Shown here in pieces: positions 54,885-64,000 of a DNA stretch of 64,000 bases. Source of the DNA: Larix kaempferi. Taxonomy: Eukaryota > Streptophyta > Pinopsida > Pinales > Pinaceae. The stretch's first letter is position 1, and the number at the start of each line of letters is the position of its first letter. The position numbers and the translations under genes are program-made. Where the stretch lies: the NCBI GenBank assembly GCA_027924585.1, contig BSBM01000068.1, forward strand, positions 10,750,001-10,814,000, in the 5' to 3' direction. Under the pieces are notes generated by a model. The model was not told the DNA's origin. It saw only the letters and a program-made list of their open reading frames with translations, and ran no database searches.

Positions 54885-56604
54885 TGGTAACAATATTTGA
54901 ACTACTCAATGCTCCACACTATAAGATTTTTGCAAGCACATTCTTCTTCTAAATCATCTTTCCCACAAGGGATGTCACAATTTTCTCTTAGGTTATCTTC
55001 ATCATCACCATCTTCATATTCAACATATGACTCGTACTAATCTGCATATTGAACAACATGCTCATTTCTTTCTTTAAAAAATTCATCTGTAGAATAAATT
55101 TTTCATCCAGTTCTACAATTTTTTAGGATTGTGTACATTTAACATCTTGATCAATTCTTTCACTTATTCTATAGTTTCTCTTTAATATTTTCATTTCTTC
55201 ATGAAGGCCTTGATTAATATGTTCAATTTTTGCAGCTTTAGTGTTGCATTCCACCTCAACATAATCACCATCATCTTTCCAATATTATAATCCCAGCCTT
55301 ACATTATTTCTTTTGAAATCAAGTTAAATCAAACAAATTTTATGCTTACATTTTCCTCTCGTTCATCCTTCCACAAGCCATCTTTACACCCGCTCAATAT
55401 GCAACTTCTTATTTTCCTTCACAACTCTACCCATCCTCACAACTGGAGCTATCATTTGAAACACCCATTATCCTCCTCCGATTAAATCCCCTGTAAATGT
55501 TCTAACCAAAATCAGCTCCCGTTGGAAATTATTTAATGGACTAAGCTGATAAGTAGACAAACTGAACATGCCAAACTGGGATTTCTCCAACATGTTAGTG
55601 GGTTCCATTGCCCATCTATCCACGTTTCAATGACCACTTGTGGCTTGTGCTTTTTGTCAACTTGTTAACTTGATCCTTATATAATTTCTCGATGGAAATA
55701 AAATTAAAATGAACACATATTTCATACTAGATATTTTTTATCAAAATATTATCAATAGCCACAAGTTATCAATTTTTCACAAATGTTATTGTTGCTTTGC
55801 ATTTTTTTCATTTATTGATGGTTCCCTTCATCAAATATGTTCAATTCTTGTTGCTTTAGTGCTAAAATCCACCTCAATACCTTCAACATCATCACCATCA
55901 AATTTCTAAACATTATAATCCTAAATTTACATTATTGCTACATAAATTAAGTTAAATCAAACAAATTTTATGATTTAAAAATTCCTCTCGTTATCTTTCT
56001 AGAAGCTTGTTATCACATCCATAGTAGCTGTGGCTACGATGTCTTCAGACCAGTTTCCAATACTTTTCCTAGCCAATCCTTTTTCTATGGCATGCATGAG
56101 ATCAATAGTCGATGAGCAACTTTTCTATGATCACTCAAATTTTCAGCAGACCTAGAGCATCCATTTTCAGCCTTATGCTAGGACTGAGACTCATGACCCC
56201 AAATTTGATGACTGGGGTAGCCATTTTATTCCATACAGAGCAGACATGATGACAATACCCATGGTTTATACAACAACATTGTCTTAGTGGTTCAGATGAT
56301 GGATACAGGTATATGATCCAATAGGTATATGGATGTGCAATGGATACTTATATTATGTTCTTTTACTTATCTTGGTAGCTTGAATGGGTATTTAGTGGTC
56401 ATGATTTGGTGATATCTTTATGTGGTTATTGATTGATTAATTGGAATAGAAGTGATTTAGTTGCTTAGAATTAGAAATTCTTGTGTATACTCGTTGGTCA
56501 TGCCCTCTTAGTAGTATGACCTTGGCCATTCCCCCATTTTGGTTTGTTATTCTTGAAATCACCTGTTATTTCCCCATCCATCCGTTATCATCCGTGTTTG
56601 GTTT
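54885..56604. other. AT-rich spacer with decayed repeat relic
   Basis: No gene. Two related passages (about 54940-55390 and 55800-56010) contain similar phrases such as ACAAATTTTATG and CATTATT, probably an old duplication. From 56086 the sequence resembles 48536 onward. No second LTR matching 50829-52791 was seen. Confidence 0.4.
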
Positions 56605-58380
56605 TGTTACGATGGTATTAGCACCAGCGTACCCGTAGAGGTGCCCCAAGGAGAGGGTGTCTTTTTTCTGACCAGGAGGGGTGTTTAGCCAGCTCATTCT
56701 GAGGTAGGGGCATGGCCAGACCCTCTGGCTTCTCTTTTGGAAGTACTATGGATTAATGGCATCGTTGACTGTCTCATGAAAGGGTTTGAGACCCTAAGGT
56801 TGGTGTTCGGGTCTTCCAGGGGTGGGTCACTGGGTCAAATGCCACCCCCACCTTGTTTCGACACTCCAGCGGCAGTTGTTCCATCACTGAGACTCACTCT
56901 TATCTTCTGGAGCACATCCAACACCCTCCTAGTCCTTCCAGTTCAACAATGCCATCCCTTTGCGCCCTCCTTCAGAGGATGATGTCATCCTCCTGGCAGA
57001 CTGTTTGATTGCTAAAGGGGGGGGCGTTGAGGGTTTTCATCACTATTGGGGTTAGTTGGAGCATGACGACCCCCCCCTATACAACTTGGCCTTTCGTTTT
57101 GTCAAATTTGGCCTTATTTGCCCATTTTTGCTCAAGTAGGGTTCAAATCTTGGAAAACACCCAATTTACCCACTACTTTGATTATTTTTATATTATTTTA
57201 ATTATAATTTTAAGTTGACATTTTTAATGTTAAATTTACCTTACCTTATGTAAAAGTGGGTGTGAGATCATATAAAATGATCTCCTCACTTCGTTTTTAG
57301 ACATCAAATTTTGGGATAAGATCATTATCTATGCTATTTGCCCTAACTAGGGCTCTTTGAAGGGATGCACTCCTTGGTGAAGGTTATTTTGCAAGTTTGA
57401 AGCATTTCTTGGAAGTTTACTATTGTTCATGCCATTGCAAAGGTGAATTTAGAGTTGTTTGCTTGACACATGCAGTTGGAGGTATTTATACTTTTGGTTT
57501 GATGTCTCTTTGTCAATTAGTATGAAAGTGATGCTTGTTAGGGTTGAATGCAAACCATTGTTGCTTCATTTTTTCTTGATTTGCAATTCATTTTTTTCAT
57601 TGGTCACCCTAGCATTCAAGCTTGAGCTTTAGGTCTTTAAGTCTTGCTAAGACTAGGGTTTCTCAATGAATCCTAGAGATTATTGAGGTTATCCCTAGTT
57701 GACAAACTTGTCAAGTACCATCTCAAGGAGAGTCTCCTCTCATTGATACCCTAGGGTTTGGTAGCTAGCTTTCTTTTGGTGCCCTAGTTGTTCAACTTTT
57801 CCTTAAACCTATTTTTTGAGTTATGTAGATTTGTGATTAATATTATTTAGGGTTTATTTTATTTTTTATTTTTTTAGGTTTAAATTTCATTGTATCTGCA
57901 TTTTATTCTATTTTAAACATAGTTTCTTTATGTGTTTTAGTGTAATTTGACTTATTTTCTTTTTTTTAAACTTATTAAAAACCCCTAAAAAAAATCTTCT
58001 TAAACCTTAAGCTACAATTTGCAGTCCCTGCCCTTGCTAGCCACTTCGTGGCTCTCCCTTCTTCCTTGAGACTGCTCCTATTTGCTAGCTCGTGGGCCAC
58101 TCCTTTCCTTTCTCGCTACCTGCTACCTTCATGGCCCCATCCAAGCCCACCTTCCTCCATTCTGTGGCTTCCTTGCTTCTCCACCACCATCGCTTCCCTT
58201 GTCTTTTTCCTGCATCCCCCTTCTTTTTCCTTCCTCGCAGGTCATCCCTCTGCCATCCCTAACCCGCGGGCTTCCCATACCTTCGAACCGATGTCCCTTT
58301 CCTTCCCCTATCCCTTCTGCGACCTCCCCTCTTCACCACTTCGCTACTCCCTTCCACATTCATCCGCAACCCCTGCATCA
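56605..58380 (+). repeat. 1.78-kb direct repeat, copy 1
   Basis: Starts TGTTACGATGGTATTAGCACC and runs through a CCCTAAAAAAAATCTTCTTAAACC segment into a pyrimidine-rich part. The same sequence recurs at about 59888-61665, at roughly 90% identity by eye. The right end joins the hAT fragment. LTRs of one element are possible, but no primer site follows copy 1. Open frames inside the C/T-rich part (58048-58575 and 61336-61655) recur with the repeat and are not genes. Confidence 0.85.
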
Positions 58381-58399
58381 ACCCCACTCCTAGTGCTAG

Positions 58400-58877
58400 A
58401 GGGTTTCCTCAAGAATGGAAGAGGATCCTCAGGATGTTGTGTCTTGCTTGCTGCAACCACCTTCCCTACCCCAACATGGTCTTCTCTTTCCATCTCCCTC
58501 CTTTGGTTAACACTCACAGCTTTGCATGAAGAAATCCCACAAGGGAGGGCCAACAAATGGCCTTTAACCCGGTAATATGTGATCTTGAAATCATGCTTGT
58601 AGAACTTGCAAGTCCAACACACATTGCCTCCCCCACCAAGCTTTTCTCCAGCACCTTCTTTCCTTGTCACATACTTCCACAAAGGGTATTTACTCTCTTG
58701 TGCTTGTTGTTTTGCCAATGCATGGCTATAATGAGCATGAGCTTCACTAGAAGCAGTTGTAGCACTACTAGGAGTAGAAGGGGTTGTGCTTGGAGGAGGA
58801 ATAGGACGAGAGGGAATACATGGGGCATTCTTCCCTTTCCTTTTCCCTCTACCTACTACCCTGGCTGGTTGAGACAT
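58400..58877 (-). pseudogene. hAT transposase N-terminus with BED-type zinc finger
   Basis: The DNA-binding N-terminus of an hAT transposase. From the Met at 58877 it has a basic and Ser/Pro-rich head, then KYPLWKYVTR, GGGNVCWTCKFY (Cys pair) and YYRVKGHLLALPCGI (His and Cys), forming the BED finger, and then EQRR-like NQRREMER and DPLPFLRKPSS. Similarity is lost at about 58400, where repeat copy 1 begins, so the catalytic part is absent. The matching 5' terminus lies upstream at 59247. The domain style matches the family of the 12757-14281 element. Confidence 0.8.
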
Positions 58878-59049
58878 TTTCCTTCAACCTTGATGGTGAA
58901 ATCACACTTGAATCTCCTTCACCTGCAAGAAAACACACTTGAATCTCCTTTGAATCTCCTTTACCTGCAAAAGAAATGACTATGGGCTCTCTCTAACTCT
59001 CCCTCACTCTCCCTTCACATATCAAATGACAAAAAAAAAACAAAAAAAT

Positions 59050-59247
59050 GTGCTTTTATGGGCCCGCGGTCATCCTTCATGCGATTTTTGTGTACTGGAA
59101 TCGGGACACGCTGTGCAGAATTCCCCCACGCGTGTTTCGATTCCAGGACACGAAAATTTTCATGTCCCCCACATGGGGCTAACGTTCCCATTCCCAAACA
59201 TGGCCCACGCGACACGGAGTCCTGGGAGGACGTGTCTGGTTTCTTAG
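59050..59247 (-). mobile_element. hAT 5' terminal and subterminal region
   Basis: On the minus strand the end reads CTAAGAAACCAGACACGTCC, then CCGTGTCGCGTGGG, clearly related to CTAAGTAACTGGACACGTCC and TGTGTCGCGTGGG at 12757-12800. GGACATG/GGACACG motifs continue inward. The adjoining 8 bp, 59248-59255, would be the target duplication; I found no partner. Confidence 0.7.
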
Positions 59248-59255
59248 GTTACAGT

Positions 59256-59887
59256 TGATACGTGAATATTTGCAAGGCCCACCTTCACAAGTGCTTTCTA
59301 TAATGGACAACCAAGCAATATTGAAGAAAAAATTTTCTTCAATGCATCAGCAAGATGGTCCATACATTAGTCCAGTGGAAGCTTGGATAAATGGGGCTTG
59401 TGAAAGAGATTCTTTTCCATGGCAGTAGTATTTGAGCTCACAGATTATTGTAGCCAACCAATCCTCATTTTACATTATGATGGGAACCTCGGAACGTGTT
59501 TGCTTCGTGATCAATAAGGTTTTATCATGGGTTCTATCCAAAGACAAAGGTAAAGTAGCAGGTATGAATTGCTTACTCAAGTGGTTACATTGGTTGTATG
59601 ATTTCACCTAGTCCTTTCTACTTCTTATGTTAGCATAGGTAGGTAGGCTAGGCATATATTGTTATCATGCATTTCATTTGACGTTCTTCACGTTGTCATA
59701 TATTAGTCGTTTGTTTATGCATTTATTTTATTTCCATTCGACGAACAAGGCAGGACGGAAGTGTCTGCCTCCAGGTATTTTGATGTCCTCGGTCATTTGG
59801 TGTGTGTTTAGGTCTATAGGTACCCAGATGATTCTTGGATTCTCGAGCACCCTCAGGAGGAGTACTCATCCCGCAGTTGGAGCCATT
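59256..59887. other. Spacer between hAT fragment and repeat copy 2
   Basis: No domain recognised. It may be target DNA or an unrelated insertion. Confidence 0.35.
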
Positions 59888-61665
59888 GTTATGATGGTAT
59901 TATCACCAGCATACCTGCAGAGGTGCCCCAAGGAGAGGGTGTATTTTTTCTGACCAGGAGGAATGTTTAGCCAACTCATTCTGAGTTAGGGGCATGGCCA
60001 GACCCTCTGGCTTCTCTTCTGGAAGTACTATGGCTTAATGGCATCACTGACTGTCTCATGAAAGGGTTTGAGACCCTGAGGTTGGTGTCCGGGTCTTCCA
60101 GGGGTGGGTCAATCTGTCATATGCGCCCCCCACCTTGTATCGACACTCCAACGATAGTTGTTCCAACACTGAGACTCACTCTTATCTTCTAGAGCACATC
60201 CAACACCCTCCTAGTCCTTCCAGTTCAGCAATGCCCTCCCTCTAGGCCCTCCTTTAGAGGATGATGTCATCCTCCTAGAAGACCGTTTGATTGCTAAAAG
60301 GGGGGGGGACGTTGAGGTTTTTCATCACTATTGGGGTTAGTTGGGGCATGACGACCTCCCCTGTATAGTCTGGCCTTTTGTTTCGTCAAATTTGGCCTTG
60401 TTTAGCCATTTTTGCTCAATTAGGGGTCAAATCTGGAAAAACACCCAATTTACCCACTACTTTGATTATTTTTATATTATTTTAATTATAATTTTAAGTT
60501 GACATTTTTAATGCTAAATTTACCTTACTTTATGTAAAAGTGAGCGTGAGATCATATAAAATGATCTCCTCACTTCATTTTTAGACATCAGCTTTTGGGA
60601 TAAGATCATTATGTATGCTATTTTCCCTAACTAGGGCTCTTTGAAGAGATGCACTCCTTGGTGAAGGTTATTTTGCAAGTTTGAAGCATTTATTGGAAGT
60701 TCACTATTGTTCATGCCATTGCGAAGGTGAAGCTAGAGTTGTTTGCTTGACACATGCACTTGGAGGTATCTATACTTTTGGTTTGATGTCTCTTTGTCAA
60801 TTAGTATGAAAGTGATGCTTGTTAGGGTTGAATGCAAGTCATTGTTGCTTCATTTTGTCTTGATTTTCAATTCATTTTTTTCATTGGTCACCCTAGCATT
60901 CAAGCTTGAGCTTTAGGTCTTCAAGTCTTGCTAAGACTAGGTTTCCTCAATGAATCCTAGAGATTATTGAGGTTAGCCCTAGTTGACAAGCTTGCAAAGT
61001 ACCATCTCAAGGAGAGTCTCCTCTCATTGATGCCCTAGGGTTTGGTAGCTAGCTTTCTTTTGGTGCCCTAGTTGTTCAACTTTTCCTTAAACCTATTTTC
61101 TAGGTTATGTAGATTTGTAATTATTATTATTTAGGGTTTATTTTTTATGTTTTCTTTTAGGTTTAAATTTCATTTTATCCGCATTTTATTCTATTTTAAA
61201 CATAGTTTCTTTATGTGTTTTAGTGTAATTTGAGTTATTTGCTTCTTTTTTTTTTAACTTATTAAAAAGCCCTAAAAAAAACTCTTCTTAAACCTTAAGC
61301 TACAGTTTGCAGTCCCTGCCCTCACTAGCCATTTCGTGGCTCTCCCTTCTTCCTCGGGACTGCTCCTATTTTCTACCCCGTGGGCCATTCCCTTCCTTTC
61401 TCGCGACCTACTACCTTTGTGGCCCGATTCGAACCCACCTTCCTCCATTTCGAGGCTTCCCTGCTTCTCCACCACCATCGTTGCCTTGTCTTTTTCCCAT
61501 GGCCCCCTTCTTTTTCCTTCCTCGTAGGTCATCCCTCTGCCAACCCTAACCCATCACCTTCCCATACCTTTGAACCGCTGTCCCTTTCCTTCCCTGTCCC
61601 TTCCACGACCTCCCCTCTTCTCCACTTCGTTACTCCCTTCCGCATTCATCCATAGCCCCTGCTAA
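59888..61665 (+). repeat. 1.78-kb direct repeat, copy 2
   Basis: Starts TGTTATGATGGTATTATCACC and parallels 56605-58380 throughout, including GATGATGTCATCCTCCT and CCTTAAGCTACAGTTTGCAG. It is followed by further C/T-rich sequence to about 61960 that is not in copy 1, suggesting copy 1 is truncated. Confidence 0.85.
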
Positions 61666-62981
61666 CCCTTGACCTGCTCCATTTTCCTTCCCGCAAGCTC
61701 TTCCAATTTGCCTACGGCTTCCTCCTCCACTTGCCTTGCTATCTGTCCTCTTCTCACCCTCTAAAAGGCCCAACCCGTGGCTTTCCAGCCCTCCTTTGCT
61801 TCTCCATCTGAGCTCCCACCTATCCACAGTGTATTCATCCGCCAGCTTGCGGCCTCTCCCTTCATTTCTAGCCCCATATCCATCCCTTCTCTCTACACAG
61901 GCTTGCCCTATCGGGCAGTCCTCGTGTGCCCCTTCTTTGGCCCAATATGCATGCCAAAAAAACCGAAAATACGTTAAATCCTAAGTTAATTAAATGATAA
62001 TATAATTTGCCTCGTAATTTACAAAAAGAACTAACTCACATTCGATATACTTACAATGTTTTGTTAGTAATAATGTTAGAATAATACATATGTTACACTT
62101 AATTAATGATATTTGTTTGCATTTTATATGACTTTGTTGTTGGTTACACATTTGCCATAGTATATGATCTTTCGCTATATCTTATATATGTGATGAATGA
62201 TACCTATTAAATGATACTTGAATGCTGCTAATTTACATTGATAATACTTATTTGCATTGATGAACAATCCTTGTTTCTCATTGGTGATGGTTATATTGTC
62301 ATATGTACGAATAGTGAATGACTTGGACAACTATAACTTAAAGAATATTTGATTAGTGGTTGAGTTTTATTGACAATATAGTCTTTTGATCCAATGTTGT
62401 TTATCTCAATATATGTTTATACACTTCATTGGTTCATTGGTTGAAATTAGATACACTTGACTCCATTAGGCACTGATCTAACCCTAGGATTGCATAGAGC
62501 ATAGTTTGTTGGTTGTCTTAGTGCTTTACAGGATTGCATAAGGATACTTCTCCTTGGAGATTTTGACTTTCGAAGAAGTTAGAACGGTGACCAAGGTGAC
62601 ATTGGGTCACTATTCTTATTTATGCTTATTGGGAATTAACCCTGCTAATTTGCTCGGTAACAGGTTGTATCCTGACTTACACTTTATCCTGTGATATTGA
62701 GGACTTCCCCACCTATGCATGTGTGTTGGATAGATTCCTTGTTATTATGTGTCTCAGCTTTGAGTTGTGCAACAGAACTTGCCGAAGCCTTGATCCTTCT
62801 AGGCTAAGCAAACTTGCTGGTGTTGGTTCTTGAGCTTATGAGTTGGGATTCTGAAGCCTTGAACTCTTTGGTCGGTTGCCCCTGATGTTTGGTCCTGATT
62901 GTGGATGATTCCCCTCGGTTTCCTGAGTTGTGTTAGCTAAAAGTTGAAGAAAATTGTACTACCATCATTACATGCATTTAT
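61666..62981. other. Spacer, pyrimidine-rich then AT-rich
   Basis: A C/T-rich passage to about 61960, then AT-rich sequence without a gene. From about 62690 it resembles 49070-49290 (GATATTGAGGACTTCCC; CGGTTG-CCC-GATGTTTGG). Confidence 0.45.
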
Positions 62982-63294
62982 TGTTAAATTTTCTGAATTT
63001 ACTTCAATCTGATCTAGGATCTTAACTGAGAGAACAACATGTACAGCATATCTACAGCATATCAATCATGGAGACAATAATGCAAGCACACAAGAGACAC
63101 AAAGATTTACTTGGGGAAAACCATAGAGGTGAAAAACCCCAATAACTTCCTCAGAGATAGATAGAGCAATGATACAACCAACCAAGAGAGATAGCCATAA
63201 CCTAGCAGCAGATCCTCCTCCTCCATAAGTGCGCCACTCCTCCTTGAGTGCATGTGTGAGAAGTGAGTGAGTAAATAGAGTGCCTCCCGCACTC

Positions 63295-63302
63295 TATTTA
63301 TA
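63295..63302 (-). promoter_or_regulatory. TATA box of the copia-like LTR
   Basis: TATAAATAGAGTGCGGGAGG on the minus strand. Confidence 0.65.
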
Positions 63303-63370
63303 CTTGACTTGACTTGCCTTTTTACCTAACTCATGTAGGCTCGAACTTTACCACATAACATAATGCTAAG

Positions 63371-63510
63371 TGGGCCGACCCCCAATAGGGTGGTCTAATA
63401 ACCCTTTGACCCACATGGCCGACCCCCAATAGAGTGGTCTAATAACCCTTTGACCCACATGACTTATACAGGGCCGACCCCAAATAAGGTGGTCTAATAA
63501 CCCATCAAGT
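63371..63510 (-). repeat. Three 46-56 bp repeats in U3 of the LTR
   Basis: GCCGACCCC(C/A)AATA followed by GTGGTCTAATAACCC occurs three times, ending in CTTTGACCCACATG in the first two. They lie between LTR start and TATA box. Confidence 0.8.
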
Positions 63511-63631
63511 ATAAGTTATGACACTTACAATATAAGTGACGACACTTCCTTATAGAGGAATAATACCATCTCTATAGGAATACAATATACATATATGTGA
63601 AATACATTCCGAAGTTACATATACATCAACA

Positions 63632-63645
63632 CTCCCTCTTAACTA
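63632..63645 (-). other. Polypurine tract
   Basis: The minus strand reads AAGAGGGAG directly before the LTR TG, as needed for plus-strand DNA priming; this shows that this is the 3' LTR. Confidence 0.75.
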
Positions 63646-64000
63646 GGAAGGTATTTCTCAGCACAGTTCTTCTAGCACAAGTCATCTTCTCTGGATCATC
63701 GTCACTGAATAATCGTCATCGAGTCATCATCATCGTCACTGCTGCTGCTATCTCAATCAATCTCTGAATCTACTCGTCATAGGAAGTTCTACAGAGCCAA
63801 TCCTTTTTCATACTGGATGTAGGCCCACCACCTGCAGGTCTTCGTCATCACTGGCCATACTGTGGAATCCTCAGGACTTATTACGTGCGTCACAAAACCT
63901 CGAAAGAGCATCCAAGGATGTTACGGGTACACAACTCCGACCTGTAGGATCTCCTAGGGCGCCATTACATGTGACCCCACCACAAAACCTTGCAAGAGCA

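Larger units (their letters stand above)
62982..63631 (-). repeat. 3' LTR of the copia-like element
   Basis: Begins TGTTGATG at 63631 and probably ends TTAACA at 62982 (plus TGTTAA), giving 650 bp. A TATAAATA box lies at 63295-63302. Three related blocks of CCGACCCCCAATAGGGTGGTC (about 63374-63510) lie upstream of the TATA box, where U3 regulatory repeats would be. Confidence 0.6.
62982..64000 (-). mobile_element. Ty1/copia-like element, 3' end, running off the right edge
   Basis: The minus strand shows non-coding internal sequence (64000 to 63646), a polypurine tract and an LTR. The style, with TGTTGATGTATATG at the LTR start, is that of plant copia elements. No coding domain is seen in the short internal part, so the superfamily call rests on LTR features only. 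Confidence 0.65.

Noticed and set aside
58048-58575. 175-codon Ser/Pro/Leu-rich plus frame
   Set aside because: Lies in the C/T-rich repeat, and its 3' part is antisense to the hAT frame; the copy at 61336 keeps only part of it.

Overview
The window is nuclear DNA of a land plant, most likely a seed plant with a large, repeat-rich genome. A gymnosperm is my guess, not a demonstrated result. The evidence is GT-AG introns, an LRK10L/WAK-type receptor kinase relic, a PERK-like cytoplasmic kinase relic, plant-type Ty3/gypsy and Ty1/copia elements, hAT elements, a plant LINE and long AT-rich spacers. I see no intact ordinary host gene, no rRNA or tRNA gene and no CRISPR array. Almost every coding stretch is a transposon protein or a broken gene.

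Layout. 1-3259: 5' end of a minus-strand gypsy element (706-bp LTR, Met-tRNA primer site, gag, protease, reverse transcriptase) that runs off the left edge and cuts into a plus-strand transposase-like gene at 3260-5382. 5857-8600: a tandem array of about 358-bp units in two diverged subfamilies, each unit carrying one AAACCCTA telobox. 9619-11764: a minus-strand gene of unknown function whose seven visible exons are joined by six phase-0 GT-AG introns, with one in-frame TAG. 12757-14281: an exactly delimited hAT element with an 8-bp target duplication. 16212-16730: a one-exon kinase relic. 19351-22175: an LRK10L-like kinase pseudogene with an internal 341-bp triplication. 22176-30030: AT-rich spacer with a 298-bp tandem duplication. 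30338-31520: a 110-bp minisatellite. 31553-38790: two copies of a 2.6-2.8 kb segment. 38800-42465: a minus-strand LINE with a 270-bp MITE-like insert. 43057-48480: a minus-strand gypsy relic with an RNase H domain upstream of RT. About 50829-54884: a plus-strand LTR element with a tRNA-Asp-type primer site and gag but no visible pol. 56605-61665: two 1.78-kb direct repeats around an hAT N-terminal fragment. 62982-64000: 3' LTR of a minus-strand copia element.

How the parts relate. The window is mainly a record of nested insertion, duplication and decay. One pattern crosses unrelated relics: many nonsense codons are TAG where the family normally has glutamine, as expected if CAG became TAG by deamination of CHG-methylated cytosine. 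The least explained segment is 3260-11772, where an intron-containing transposase-like gene and the seven-exon gene converge on the telobox array. It could be the remains of one large DNA transposon, but that is inference.
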